64,000 bases of DNA, taken from assembly GCA_040954595.2 (NCBI GenBank), contig CM082581.2:13764001-13828000 (forward strand), written 5' to 3'. Of the stretch, positions 1 through 11,500 are shown in pieces. The notes below the pieces were generated by a model, which worked only from the letters and a program-made list of their open reading frames with translations, was not told the DNA's origin and did no database searches. Made by a program: the position numbers and the translations under genes. The DNA comes from Balanoglossus misakiensis. Its lineage: Eukaryota; Hemichordata. Position 1 is the stretch's first letter. Every line of letters starts with the position of its first letter.

Positions 1-55
1 GTTTGATGCAGATGTTCGCAAAATGACGCTTTAAAATGTGTGACATGTTTTGCAG

Positions 56-1177
56 CCGACAATGGTCCGTGGGTATCGAAGTGCCAGTACTCAGGTAGCC
101 AAGGAGATTTTACTGGAAAGTGGCAAGAAACAACAGGTGCGTATCCTAATAATGACACACGACAGTCATAAATTCTTGTGTGTTTTTTTCTGTGAACGTT
201 TCTGCCTCTCCAATCAACAAAATTCTAAATGTTTTAACCAACCGTCTTCCAACAGGTGGTGGTGGGAGTACCGCAAAACTGACGCCATGGGAGGCCGGAC
301 ATCGTGAACCTGCCATAGTTTCCTGGCCGGGTCAAATCAAACCCGGACAGGTATCCGATTCTCTGCTGAGTACCATGGATATATTTCCCACCATGGCCGC
401 CATTGCTGGCTTAGACATGCCGCCGAACAGGAAATTCGACGGCATAGATATATCCGATGTTATATTCCACGGAAAACGGATCTACGAAGGGAGGGTAAGA
501 CGTACCACTTTCTGATATGCGGATTTGCCCTGAACTTCACAAGGTCAAAGCAGAAACTAATTTTGCACAGCATCAGAACCGAATGGCCTGCTCACATTGA
601 TTATAACTCTTCATTTTCAGGCCATGTTCCATCCAAACAGTATGTCAGCTGGTACAACAGGAGATATCAATACATACAGGGTCGGAAAATACAAAGCAAT
701 GTATATCACAGGTAGGCAGTTGAACACAGAAAAGAATTTCACTCACCAGAACACCAGTTGCACGTGGGCCCCCAAAACAAGTCTCGCGAAAACGAGATCT
801 CGTCCGCCATATTGAATCATCTTTCCGATTCTTGCCCAATCATTTTCTCATTTTCTGTGCAGATGATGATTCTCGTAATAACCCTTATTTCAGGTCAGAG
901 TTTGGCGGCAGCAAGTGCGTGTGGTGGCAAGAGGGGACCTGTACAGAACCACGACCCTCCTTTGATATTCAATATCCAAGAAGACCCGGCAGAAAGCACG
1001 CCTCTCGATTCATCATCGGAGGAATATCAGACAGCTTTGAAGCAGATCCAGGCAGCCGCTGCTTTCATCAAGAACGACATCGCCACTGATAACACCACTG
1101 TAGCAAACTACAATACCGATCCTTCCTGTCGACCATGTTGTAATCCCAAACATGTCGGTTGCAGATGTTTCGATTAA
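56..1177 (+). CDS. ARSG: Arylsulfatase G-like sulfatase, C-terminal exons (5' partial)
   Basis: Four exons joined by GT-AG introns with matching phases: 56-136, 256-494, 621-711 and 894-1177 (TAA stop). The first is preceded by tttgcag, so the gene starts left of the window. The product begins within the sulfatase core (ADNGPW...) and continues through the C-terminal subdomain, with motifs MFHPNS, RVGKYKAMYITG and a Cys-rich end (RPCCNPKHVGCRC). These match the order and spacing of the arylsulfatase G C-terminus as I know it (VLFHPNS, YKAFYITGG, PCCNPYQIACRC), better than arylsulfatase A or GALNS. Known family role: lysosomal removal of sulfate from heparan sulfate glucosamine, using a formylglycine made from Cys in a CxPSR motif. 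That motif is in the missing upstream part, so catalytic competence cannot be judged. The roughly 230 residues seen show no frameshift or stop. The gene converges on the zinc-finger gene at 1686. Confidence 0.85.
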
Positions 1178-1318
1178 AACCTGGATAACTTTACTGCTGG
1201 GTCGCTTTTCAGCTACATTTGCTATCATAGATTATCTCTCTCACACACACATAGGCCTACATACAGAGTACAAAAACTATACAGAACGTGAATGGCTATT
1301 TTCGTGTGATAACAAAAT

Positions 1319-1324
1319 TTTATT
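1319..1324 (-). terminator. Candidate poly(A) signal of zinc-finger gene 1
   Basis: TTTATT on the + strand reads AATAAA on the - strand, about 360 bases past the zinc-finger stop at 1686. It is placed beyond the + strand signal of the convergent sulfatase gene. Confidence 0.45.
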
Positions 1325-1548
1325 TACACAAGAAAATCGTTTGGCGCAGCGGAATATGACAGTTGGCAAGTAAAATATAAGTAGTGTCTTAAAATACAGA
1401 GTTATATATATACAGTGATGTGAATACTCGATTTGGGTGTCTAGATAATTCATACTTAGTCGCAGAAAAAATTAAAAACTGGACAAAAACGCAACGTGAA
1501 TTACACAATGTTTTTCAAATGTGTAAAGTGAACTATGAATTTATCTGT

Positions 1549-1554
1549 AATAAA
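1549..1554 (+). terminator. Candidate poly(A) signal of the sulfatase gene
   Basis: Canonical AATAAA about 370 bases after the sulfatase stop codon, and the first such hexamer downstream on this strand. Actual use is inferred. Confidence 0.5.
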
Positions 1555-1685
1555 GGCAGTAAAGACGAAAAGTGAATGAATGCACAACTAAGGAGTTCGA
1601 GTGGACTAAGTAAGAGCCAAGGTCTGTGGCTATATACAAGAAAGTTCAGCAAGTGGAAGTCTCCGTGACGTGGACATCGAAGGTG

Positions 1686-2837
1686 CTATTCATGCGAGCG
1701 TTGATTTCTTGCATGCATTCTTGCGTGTCGCCTCAAGTTGCCAGACTGCGAGAAAACCTTCTTGCAGCCCGGATGCGCACAGCGGTACGGTCTCTCGCCG
1801 GTATGAGTGCGAAGATGCTTTCGGAGTGTGGAAGGATCGCTGTAGCGCGTCTGGCAGTGCGTGCAATGGAAAGGTTTTTCGCCGGTGTGAATGCGAAGGT
1901 GCGTCTTCAGCGATGAGTTCTGAGTGAAGCCCTTACCGCAGACGTCACAGTGGTACGGTTTTTGTTCGTCGTGGGTTCTGGCGTGAGTGATGAGGTTGAT
2001 CTTCTGGGCGAAGCCGTGACCGCACACGTCACAAACGAAGGGTTTCTCGCCGGTATGGGTTCTCAGGTGCGTCTTCAAAGTGCTGAGTCGAGTGAACTGA
2101 CGATGGCAGTAGTGACACGCGAGATGCCCTGCTTCGGACTTGCGACGCTTGGACGGCTGAGATGGGCTGTCGTTGTCCGACCTCTTTCGTTTCGCTTGCT
2201 TCTTTTTGGAGATTTCACTCGCTGGAGAGACACTGGACGTTTTTGGCGCTTCAACCCTTGCGCTGCCGTCATCATCCTCGTCATCTTCTCCTTCTTCACC
2301 GCTATCACCCGTCGAAACAGATAACTCAGGCGTGGAAGGAAGTTCAGAGACACCGCTGATATTGGAGAGTGATGAGGAAGATTGCGACGAAGGGCTGCAC
2401 TGCTCGTGACATGCTTCGGGCAACAATTGTTCTAAGAGGCTGACGACTGTCTGGTTCGTGGAAGCGACAGGTGAAGCTGTTGGAATGTGTACAACAGGTG
2501 GTACGCTAATTGCGGAGGAACCACTGTGGAATGGGTAAGCAGACGATGCGAAGTTGGGAAGGACCGTGAAGTTGAAGTTCACAGTGTAAGTGGCACCACT
2601 ATGGACCTCATCTTTGTCCATGTCGTTAGCGGAAATGACGTCGTTGGCTCGGGGTGTCAGACGTTCCCCTGGCCCCGGGGTGGCGTTGTCGCTGACACAG
2701 GTGAGAGGTGTGTTGCAGCAGTCTTTGATAGAACCGGGCGCATCTACACTGTTCGATAATGCCAGAAGAGCTGAAACTACAAGCTCGCGTTCTTCATCTG
2801 TAGCGCTGGAAGAGGAAATTGGAAAGAAATGGAACAT
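1686..2837 (-). CDS. Five-finger C2H2 zinc-finger protein, paralogue 1
   Basis: A single open exon encodes 383 aa from the ATG at 2837 to the TAG at 1686. The frame stays open to 2978, but the codon there is TTG, so I use the ATG. Residues 238-375 hold five C2H2 fingers in tandem: four CxxCx12HxxxH fingers joined by TGEKP-type linkers, and a last finger with a C-x4-C pair (CAHPGC). The N-terminal 235 residues are low-complexity and acidic/Ser-rich, with a basic stretch (KKKQAKRKR) that is a likely nuclear localisation signal. Finger proteins of this layout bind DNA as nuclear transcription factors, but I cannot name an orthologue or target. Its closest relative here is the gene at 5218-6369, which also shares [10 protein letters not shown] and VSEL-ST-LSV motifs outside the fingers. 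A spliced upstream exon may exist (see 3894-3959). Confidence 0.85.
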   Translation of the reverse strand: MFHFFPISSSSATDEERELVVSALLALSNSVDAPGSIKDCCNTPLTCVSDNATPGPGERLTPRANDVISANDMDKDEVHSGATYTVNFNFTVLPNFASSAYPFHSGSSAISVPPVVHIPTASPVASTNQTVVSLLEQLLPEACHEQCSPSSQSSSSLSNISGVSELPSTPELSVSTGDSGEEGEDDEDDDGSARVEAPKTSSVSPASEISKKKQAKRKRSDNDSPSQPSKRRKSEAGHLACHYCHRQFTRLSTLKTHLRTHTGEKPFVCDVCGHGFAQKINLITHARTHDEQKPYHCDVCGKGFTQNSSLKTHLRIHTGEKPFHCTHCQTRYSDPSTLRKHLRTHTGERPYRCAHPGCKKVFSQSGNLRRHARMHARNQRSHE

Positions 2838-3893
2838 TACACAAATGGCAAAATCGGGGTCAGTTTCCGAAAGGAAATCTTTTACCCTCCCCTCCCGTCC
2901 ACACAATATTGATGCGGCCCCTTCACACACGTGGCGTGAAGAAGACCACGCTTCCCGAGAGTACGTGTACCAAAACAAATTGAGCTAACGTCCGTGGTAG
3001 TTTGTGTATTTGCTTGTTCGTTTATTTACCACCAACACCAGTTTGATGGTGTTAATCACATGACAGACAAGACTAACTCCTGTCGCATTCCAACACTAGA
3101 TTAACTTGGTGGGGATAGCGCAGGTACTGGCGTGGGAAAAGCAAATGATACCACCCTCCCATCCGCCCCCAAAATAAAGTATACGGTGTCCATATCTAAA
3201 AACAATACAAGGACCAGGCTAACCATACAAGTCTGTATCTGCCACGCCGTGAACACGATAACAGGGGTAGATTTCGTCTTCAAACCCCGAACACCACCAA
3301 ACATTGAGCTACTACGGCTGCCAAGTTCAAAGTGACACAAAAGTGCAATGGTGACCATGTTTACCTTTTCGTTGTAGCGAACGCCTCGTCTGTACTGATA
3401 GGCAAAGATGAAGAAGTGGAACACCAAACATCAGCGGCATCTTGCAGTAGGATTGACATCTTGTTTTCTGAGTAGAAGTATAAACTGGGGAGAAAACACA
3501 CACACATAATTAGCTTTACCATCGACACAAGGGCAAAGATATCGGGGCGATGATCGGGACTAGCTGATTGAATGACGGTAAAACACTCCTCAAAAACTGT
3601 TCGAAAGTTTGGGCTAAGGAAGATGAAGTTTATGATGAGTTGAGACTTGAAAACCCCTATGCTTGATGTCGAGAGCGTACCATCTTCGCATGTCCGGATC
3701 TCTTTGCTCTCGGAGAATTAGAGCTAACGACCCGTGCGGGCGGACGATGAGAGCGTTTGCCAGGGGTTACCAGCCTCGAACTTTCTCCACGGTTGGTTTG
3801 GCAATTGTGTTCATAGAAACTACATGTATTTGCCTTCAAGCTCACCATTTGACGACTGGAGTGACGAGAATCGAGCTAAATATCGACACTTAC
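2838..3893. other. Upstream region or 5' intron of zinc-finger gene 1
   Basis: The zinc-finger frame remains open without an ATG from 2837 up to 2978 and is closed by an in-frame TAG just above. A good - strand acceptor (CTCTTCCAG, exon from 2807) sits inside the start of the ORF, so the 5' end may be spliced. No other convincing coding sequence was seen. It may be an intron between the candidate exon at 3894-3959 and the main exon. Confidence 0.35.
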
Positions 3894-3959
3894 CTGAAGA
3901 ATCGAAAAGTCTTGAAGCACTTGCAAGTATCTGTCGGAGCACTCTTGAGATGTTGACAT
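3894..3959 (-). CDS. Candidate first exon upstream of zinc-finger gene 1
   Basis: On the - strand an ATG at 3959 opens 22 codons (beginning MSTSQECSDRYLQVLQ) that end at a near-perfect donor, CAG|GTAAGT (donor 3893-3888). A TATAAAA box lies about 50 bases upstream of the ATG. The exon ends in phase 0, whereas the best acceptor of the zinc-finger ORF (2807/2808) needs phase 2, so a coding join to that acceptor would shift frame. It may be a leader exon, join an unseen exon, or be fortuitous. Confidence 0.3.
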
Positions 3960-4005
3960 TCGCTGGCCACAGAAGCAACTGAAGTTCAAGAGCGTGTGTG
4001 CTTGT

Positions 4006-4012
4006 TTTTATA
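4006..4012 (-). promoter_or_regulatory. TATA box candidate for zinc-finger gene 1
   Basis: TATAAAA on the - strand (context CCATATAAAAACAAG), about 47 bases upstream of the ATG at 3959. This spacing would put a start site near 3975-3982 and leave a 5' UTR of about 20 bases. Promoter function is inferred. Confidence 0.4.
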
Positions 4013-5217
4013 TGGTATCCCGGCCGCGTGCCTTGACATTAGCATGGCAATTGATACACATTGTCAAGTGCATAGATAAACAATTCAACAATAGCCGGGC
4101 ATCGGAATCCCCCAATGAAAACCTTGTAAGAGGTTCCGCCCATGCAATGATTGGTTTGTCGATACCCAGGGTGTAAACGGGTTGATCAGCATTGATAAGT
4201 TTGTCTATTAGCGCATTAGTGGTCCCCGTGAATAGGAAGTCAGTGGCGACATTTTTTATTGTGTTTACTGAAGAACCGATAGAGAGACCGGAACTTTAGA
4301 ACTTGTAAAGTTTACTTCTTCAAGACTTCTTTGAAAAGCGGCCAATGACCGATGTGATAGAAATCAGTATCATTTCATTTTAAAACAAAGCTCACAAAGT
4401 CATTGGACCGACTGGTCTAAGTATAGAGAGGCCCACAGGCAACATGATTGCCATGGAAACGAAGCCCCTAAATCCAACTCTCTTTTTCTCTGTAATTCTC
4501 TCTAATTCCTTCGCTAGCTGCTCAAGGTGACCGTGCTCAGATGCACGATGCCGCGTTGAACATCCAAAACACATGAGGACGAAACATTTGGCAAAACATG
4601 GTTATGTAACAGAATCATGTCGTCAGGAACACAGGGGGCGAAACTGTCGTCGGAAGCAGTGGTGATGCAATTTCTTTTGTGAAAACCGCCAGAATGATTG
4701 TATCAGTTATGAAGAGGATGTTTAATGAGTATCAGCAGATGGGATTGTGTTACTGATCGTTTATATAAATAATTATATTTATTTTTACTGCAATAAAATC
4801 CAAATACATTCCACATTAGCTCGTAGGTTGTGCTCAATGGTTTATATAAAGATTTGTATCATGTGAATGATAAAATCATAGTTCCCAGGGACCATGGTTA
4901 CCACAAACGCACCACACACGTACATAAACTTCACGGACTGTAGATTGGATTGCTTTCATTTGTTTATTTATTCTAATATTAAACGTTAGTGGCAAAACGT
5001 AACAACGCATTAAAAGTTCAAGTAATACAATGGTTAAATAACAATAAGATAAAATGGAAGACATGAAATAGACCCAGGATCTATGCTAAATCTAATCATC
5101 GATGGGGAATAGGATTTTCAGAACTGGGTTGGGCTGGTCTCGATGTCCGACAGGTAAAAAAATGTGGCCCTGTAAAAGTTTGATGTGGCGAACTTCAAAA
5201 CAAACTGGTCGGATATA
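4013..5217. other. Spacer between the two zinc-finger genes
   Basis: No coding sequence was recognised. On the - strand, AATAAA hexamers at 4963-4968 and 4967-4972 lie about 250 bases after the stop of zinc-finger gene 2 and are its likely poly(A) signals. The rest is AT-rich and unremarkable. Confidence 0.5.
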
Positions 5218-6369
5218 TCAGTCCTTGCGTTCCTTTGTCTCGTGAAGTTTCGAGTGTCTCTTCAAGTTGCCGGATTGCGAGAAGGCTTTTTTACATCCGG
5301 GAAAGTCGCACGTGTACGGTTTCTCGCCGGTATGAGTACGAAGATGCTTTCGGAGTGTGGAAGGATCGGCGAATCGCATCTGGCAGTGCGTGCAATGGAA
5401 AGGTTTCTCGCCGGTATGGATGCGAAGGTGCGTCTTCAATGATGAGTTCTGAGTGAAGCTCTTTCTGCAGACGTCGCAGTGGTATGATTTCTCTTCATCG
5501 TGGGTTTTGCTAGGGGTCTCAATCTTGACTTTTGGCGCGAACCCACCACGGCAACGATCTTTCTTCACAGGCTTCTCATCGATGTGCTTTCTGAGATGAG
5601 TCTTTAGGGCGCTGGGACGGGTGAATTTTCGGTGGCAGTAATGACAGGCGAGTTCGCAGTTCTGTGGTGCTGCGCTCGGTTCCTGTTTCACTCGTTTTGT
5701 CGACCGAGATTCGTTAGAGCAGAGATTATCACAGTTGCTACTGTCGGGCTTCTTTCGTTTCTCATCCCTCTGTGGTAACGTTTGGCTGGACACTTCGATC
5801 TCCGGTGCAGAGACCGGCTTGGTCGCGCTAGACGTTGATGGCGCCTCGTCACTGTCATCATCACTGCCGCTGTCACTCGTGGCAACAGACAAATCGGAGG
5901 TGGAGAAAAGTTCACTGACATCACTCATGCTAGACGGTAGAGGGGAAAGTTGCGATGGGAAATTGCCTTGCGATGTGACAGGTCCCGTGCATTGAGGTGG
6001 AAGTGGTAAAAACTGTTCGAGAAGGGCTACGACTCCTTGGTTCGAGGGACCAGCGGTCGAAACGTTTTGAAACATGTACGCAACAGGTGGCAGCCGTGAT
6101 TCTGGAAAGGGTGTGAATTGATTGCTGCTCCAAAATGGATATCCAGGCGCCGCGTGGTCTAGCATGTCGAAGTTGAAGTTCGCCGTGTTATCGTGGAGTT
6201 CACTGGAACGACTCTCGTCCATCATGTGGCTAGCGGAAGTGTCGTCGACGACTTGAGGTGTTAGACGATCTCCTGGAGTCTTGTTGTCGTCGCGGACAAG
6301 AACGAAACAGGTGTCTTCGCTGCCACTGCCGAGCAATGCCGAAATGGCCAAGCGACGGATATATCCCAT
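5218..6369 (-). CDS. C2H2 zinc-finger protein, paralogue 2, with degenerate finger 2
   Basis: One open exon of 383 aa runs from the ATG at 6369 to the TGA at 5218. An in-frame TGA lies two codons above the ATG, supporting this start. Residues 239-376 correspond to the five-finger block of the gene at 1686-2837. By direct count fingers 3, 4 and 5 are identical to it at 26/28, 24/28 and 17/25 positions. Finger 2 keeps only 12/28 and has lost its first zinc Cys (to Lys) and first zinc His (to Pro), so it cannot fold as a normal C2H2 finger. The preceding linker is also changed (HIDEKP instead of HTGEKP). Shared N-terminal motifs ([33 protein letters not shown], an acidic run, then basic clusters) confirm tandem duplication. 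It is a likely nuclear DNA-binding regulator with unknown target. The frame is intact, so it looks like a diverging gene, not a pseudogene. Confidence 0.85.
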   Translation of the reverse strand: MGYIRRLAISALLGSGSEDTCFVLVRDDNKTPGDRLTPQVVDDTSASHMMDESRSSELHDNTANFNFDMLDHAAPGYPFWSSNQFTPFPESRLPPVAYMFQNVSTAGPSNQGVVALLEQFLPLPPQCTGPVTSQGNFPSQLSPLPSSMSDVSELFSTSDLSVATSDSGSDDDSDEAPSTSSATKPVSAPEIEVSSQTLPQRDEKRKKPDSSNCDNLCSNESRSTKRVKQEPSAAPQNCELACHYCHRKFTRPSALKTHLRKHIDEKPVKKDRCRGGFAPKVKIETPSKTHDEEKSYHCDVCRKSFTQNSSLKTHLRIHTGEKPFHCTHCQMRFADPSTLRKHLRTHTGEKPYTCDFPGCKKAFSQSGNLKRHSKLHETKERKD

Positions 6370-8502
6370 AATTCACTCAGTCTGACTGATTTCGGTAAAA
6401 AATCATGCTTTAGTGAAAGAAAGAAAGCATGGCTAGATTTCAAATTCAGAACAAATAAATACATGAAACAAGTAAATGATAACAAGTGAAAAGGTGTGGT
6501 TTATTACACGCTACCCGAGAGGGCATTGCGTTGCCTCGGGTTTGACACGCGTACACATGTAAATGGCGTTCATTATCTCACACGCCACTAGGCCATAACC
6601 ATAGCAATTTGCATATTAATTTAGTCTCACCTCACCAGGTGGAAAACAAGAATTTACTAGTATAGGAAAAGAGGGCGTGCGGACCAGCCAAAAAGTTGCG
6701 AAAGTGTCCTGGTCTTTAGAAGTGATTGACTTCACAAATGTTAAATCAGTGGTGTTTTTTTCATGTCAGCCACGCACGCAAGTCTTGACAGCAACCTCAC
6801 TTTTTCACGTCATTGATCGTCAAGTTTTGTTTTGGTTTCTGAAAAAAGTCAACATAGTAAACATTTGCATAATAACCACTGGCGCCAACGTGCCTGGAGA
6901 CAATCTTTATCACTTGACGAATCCGTTCACACCTCAGTAATGGGAAACCACTCCTTTTATGGGCGTGGCTTGCTCCAAAGTTTTCATTGAGGAGTTCCGA
7001 CGGCACGCGAGTAGAAAGACCATAAGGACAAGCATACGACCTCTTCGGAATGTGGTATACGTGTACATGTATACAGTCATATCTATCTAGTGGCCGCCTC
7101 AATCAGCAGTCTCTGTGCGTGCTCACATTTGAGATGGACCATGGACTCCATTTACATCGTAATCTGCCACTTTCTACGGAGAATTTACTTTTCCCACGCC
7201 ACAACCCATGAATTTTAATCCAGCTTATCTGATGAACATCACCAAGTTGATCTGGTGTTGGTATGCGTCCCGAATCTAACAAGCAAAAAATACTAGAAAA
7301 ACAAAAGACTGTTAACAAAAATGCCTTGTGGTGGCGCCGTCACAAAAGAACTGAGGCGAAACCGAACCGTTGAAGCAAAAACTTCTCAAACCATTTGACC
7401 TTTTGCTGTACTATTCTATGACGCAACGCAGACCAGTGTTATCACAGTATGAGCGATTGCTTTGCACATTCTGTGAATGATTACTTTGGTTTCACCATCT
7501 TTCGGGCAAAATTAATTGCAGTTATTCAATGATGGCCGCGCTGGCGACAAGTGATTTTTTCCCGGGCGAGTAGGGTTACTTTGAGCAGACCCAGTCTGGA
7601 ATATGCAGCATCAACAATTTCAGTGACTTATTTACTTCACCCAAATCCATTTCCTTCTAATTGAAAGAATTAAAACTACTTTCAATGGAATTTTAAGAAA
7701 ACCTGATGCAAAAAAAGTATAAAAAAACACTTCTAAAATAAAAACTATTGCCAGGGTGGACCTGTTCCTATTGCGTTTCCAACTTTTTATCACTTTCAGT
7801 TTACTTTTGGGTATCAAATCCCGTGCGAGAAATAATAAAAGTTTGTTTTTGCTATATTGAAACATGTCCATTAGGCCAATAAAGTAAATTCTTTGTTTTG
7901 CGTCCGTGCGCGTAAGTTTTCGAGAAAAACACAGACACGGTTTTCTCGCAGAATTTTCCCACATCGATGATATTGTGCCACAAAACTAACCTATGACTTT
8001 ATATTGCTGCAATGTATTTGTTTATACAGTCATATTACAGCTAATTAACCATATGGTGACGTAAAATGGTGTCAAATCATTTCCGAAATATGCATACAGC
8101 ATGAGAACACTGTCAATAATGGCAGATTGTTTTGCGCATTGAAAGTTGTGTGTGTTTTATAACCGCTTACCCGTCTACCTTTCATGTTTAAGGGGATGTA
8201 AAACAAAGTACATGTATTTACTTATTTTGGCCTTGATTGTGAAGTTACTTTTTGAGATTCGCGCGACGTTAGAGCGAAAGTCGCGTGATCCTTGTGTGAT
8301 GTGTGTTCATTGCTTTTTTCGGAGTGCGCCCCCGTCGATAACTAATAGGCATTTCAATATGGCCGCGTACCTGGTAGAAGGCGGTGCAGCATTGACTTCG
8401 CTTGTTTGCATTTCGGCGTGACACAATACCGTCTTCGCTCCGCTGTCTCTACCCACGCTTTCGTAATCGCTAACTGATCGACATTTTCTTCATTCAACTT
8501 AG
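6370..8502. other. Divergent spacer between zinc-finger gene 2 and nuclear receptor A
   Basis: It lies between a - strand gene and a + strand gene, so it should hold both promoters. The last 300 bases (about 8255-8450) are richer in CpG than the surroundings, as expected near a promoter or 5' UTR exon of receptor A. I saw no convincing coding exon and no TATA box that I would assign. Confidence 0.4.
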
Positions 8503-8510
8503 GCTATCCC

Positions 8511-8522
8511 ATGGACATTTAG
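8511..8522 (+). promoter_or_regulatory. Short upstream ORF in the 5' UTR of nuclear receptor A
   Basis: ATGGACATTTAG encodes Met-Asp-Ile-stop and ends nine bases before the receptor ATG. Its context (cccATGg) is as good as that of the main start. A clear acceptor (polypyrimidine then CTTAG, exon from 8503) lies just upstream, so the uORF should be in the mature leader. A translational effect is inferred. Confidence 0.45.
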
Positions 8523-8531
8523 GGCTTCAAA

Positions 8532-11500
8532 ATGATGGAAGAGGTGGAGGCCGCGGCTCGTCAAGAGCTGGAGGGGATGAGCTGGAGTAGTGACGAGGAG
8601 AGTTTCTACGAGAAAAACTCCGGTCAAGATGTCGTCACAAACGGAGGCAATCAAGCCGACGAAGGTGAGAATTAGTGACCGATCGCACTGGAAAACTGTC
8701 CACGAAGCCTCCGTGCTTCGTTCCAGTTTGACAGGCGAGAGATCTGCTGGGCGAGTTTATTTTTAACGCTCAATATCTCGGCTCCATTCTCAGGCCGTTT
8801 GAATGGCAGAACGTATGTTTAATACGTGGAAGTCCACCGAGTCCTGGGTCGTCCTGTTTACGATAAAAACCCGCAGTGCGCTGAACGCACGACCCCATAC
8901 ATCATGCGTGTACGTCAGTAAAATCGAAATGCCTGCCGTGTACTTTGAACTGCTTCGAGCGAAGAAGGAAAATTATATGTTGAAGCGTCGCCTTCTCATA
9001 TTTTCACTGTGTGTACGTCCGACCAGTGAAAACGCGAGGTGTCAGACACTTTAACAATCAATCGATCGATCTATTGTGCGCGACGCTATTGTTTTGTTTG
9101 GTAGAGAGTATTGTTGTTGTTCCGGGTTTGGATTTGACCAATCATCGATCATAGGAGACCTTTTCACTTTAATTTTTAGTCATGTTGAATGAAATAAAAT
9201 ACATGTACGATGTTGGCTGACTTTGCAACATACTCTCAACCAATGTCTGTTGCTTTCCGCAATTTATAAGTTAGAGTAACAAAACTTGCGTCTTGTGTCT
9301 GTTGTCAGTATTGGTATTGCTTGTAGCTTCACAATATCCGGTGTGGACACTAGAATCTTGCCATACAAAAACTTGCGGGGCGTGCCACTGTGTGCTATCG
9401 CGGTTAAGTGACGAAACCATCGTGATGTCAGAGAATACATTGTAGGTGTATCCGCTGTGACATTTACAATGTCAAAGCGGTAAACAGTTAATAATACAAT
9501 CATAATATCTCAGACTTCCTGAATGAATGAAAAAAATGCTGAATGAATGAATTGGATGGATAGATTAATGATGGAAAAACCAGGTACACACACAAATATT
9601 GCATAACTTTGAAATGGACATCAGAGTCATGTCAATAGCGATATTATGTAACAGACATTGTCTCTATTGTAAGCAATTGCACATAAAGTGGAGGTTTATG
9701 AGTAAAAGCTGTGACTTCTATATGTGGCCTGTGTGTTTGTTTTCCCTTGTAAAGTAAATTTCCAGGTGTTTGTCAAACTTCTTTACATTTCAGCTGGCCA
9801 GTTCAAGTTACAGTTAAATTCAAAACCAATTTTGAAAGTCACAGCAGAACTTAATTATTGCACAGGTAACCTGCACTGTACAGTAATGGAGATGGTATGT
9901 TTCTTCGTGATGCAAACAAGTGTATACCACGTGTATTCATTATGTAACAAATAAGATTTTATTATATTACATTTTGGTACCTGTGAACTTGTTCCCAATT
10001 GATTTAAGTAATCCTGTTGTGTCAATACACTCTCTGGCAGAAGTAGTTTAATGCACCATGTGTTGTGGTGGTAGAAAAGAATAATGTATGACAAGATTTC
10101 AAATAAAACAAGTGACTTAGACAAAAAGAAAATTGCATTGTTGAATTTTTACATTACTGAGCAGAAAGTGAAACTTTAAAGTGATTGCTTAAGTAGGTGA
10201 GGATTTTTGTGGGTCTTCCTGTTCAAAGTTGAAATGTCGAGATTAAGTTTAACATGTCAGTTGAAGACAGTCTGTCTTCAATGTATAATGTAATCTAATG
10301 TCGGCTGCGTTGGATGTTTAAGCCATCTCAGTAAATATTATTGTTTCAAGACAACATCTGAAAATTTCTTTTCTTATGGCCATTCAGTGTAATTTTTCTG
10401 TTTCGTAATTGTAATTTCTGTTTCTGATTGTAATTTTTTGATTGAAATAACTCCACAAGTAGACATTCTTTTCTAGCCTATAGTGTAATTGCAACAGAAT
10501 TGCATACAGTTTAACCCATAGGCCATGTACATCCAACATTTGCACATTTATTTGCAAATTGGCCTTCAATCACCGTCTTCAAACTTGGCATTCAAAAATT
10601 TCTGTGCTGCGCGATGTTGAATTTACTCTACCCAGCAGCTAGCTTTGGAAAGTTATAAAGTTCATAAACCTTATTGTACCGAACTGGACTGCATGGACAG
10701 GCAAAGGTCAGGTAGAGTTCAGTGTGATAGAATGACTGACATATATATGGTCCATATCTTAAATGTTTCTTGTCAGCTGTTTACTTTCTATATTAACCTG
10801 TTAGGTTTGAAACTGTGGGTCAGTTATTGGGTTTGTGCCAGACCAGTGTTGTGTTGGGTCAGAGCTTGATTTGTCCACGAATTAAGGTTTTAGCTCCGGC
10901 GTAAATTGGGGGTGGCCGTGTAGACCTTGACAGCCCTTTGCTACAGTCTCTGGTCTTGTTCTCTGCTGTTCTGCAGGGATATATCAAAGCAGAGAGCAGA
11001 GCCAATACAGGACTGTGTAGTAACACTCTCTCAATAGCTACTGAGGTTGCCCAGCTGAGGTGAGGTTTGGCACACTCAGAAGGACAAGGTATTTCCATAG
11101 TCATCCAAAGGGACTACCAGTGCCAAACTTTGCCAAAATCAGACCACTGATTAACTATCTAAACATCCAGGCAAGTGAACCACTTCGCCTGTTTCGTTTA
11201 CAGCCAATGCAGCCAATCTGATATTATATTTGACTTACTGACACAGTTTGAGACAAGGTAGGAAAATGAGGGCGTAACGCTTGGCAGGTTACCTTTGTCA
11301 TCTGAGGCAAAGAATGCAATTGAAATGAATTGTGAGTCCATGCAACCATGAATAGTTTCACTCAAGAATAGCAAGGTTTACTTTAAATGGTGTTTTTACA
11401 CACCTGCTCTTTAACCTGTGTGGTGCTGTTTTTAAACAGGGACAGTAACTGTAAACCAGACCAATTTCTGCTTTGAGGATTTTTAAAAACATTGTTATTG

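Larger units (their letters stand above)
1178..1685. other. Convergent 3' UTR region of sulfatase (+) and zinc-finger gene 1 (-)
   Basis: There is no coding sequence here. A + strand AATAAA lies at 1549-1554 and a - strand AATAAA at 1319-1324. If both are used, the two 3' UTRs overlap in antisense by about 200-250 bases. Confidence 0.6.

Noticed and set aside
1626-2409. Several + strand open frames rich in Arg, Ser and Ala
   Set aside because: They are mirror frames of the - strand zinc-finger coding sequence and carry no domain of their own.
2838-2978. N-terminal extension of zinc-finger protein 1 to 430 aa
   Set aside because: The codon at 2978 is TTG, not ATG. A good acceptor lies inside this stretch, and paralogue 2 has no matching sequence.
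3734-3982. 82-codon + strand frame ending near 3982
   Set aside because: No family motif or splice support; it overlaps the stronger - strand TATA/exon signal.
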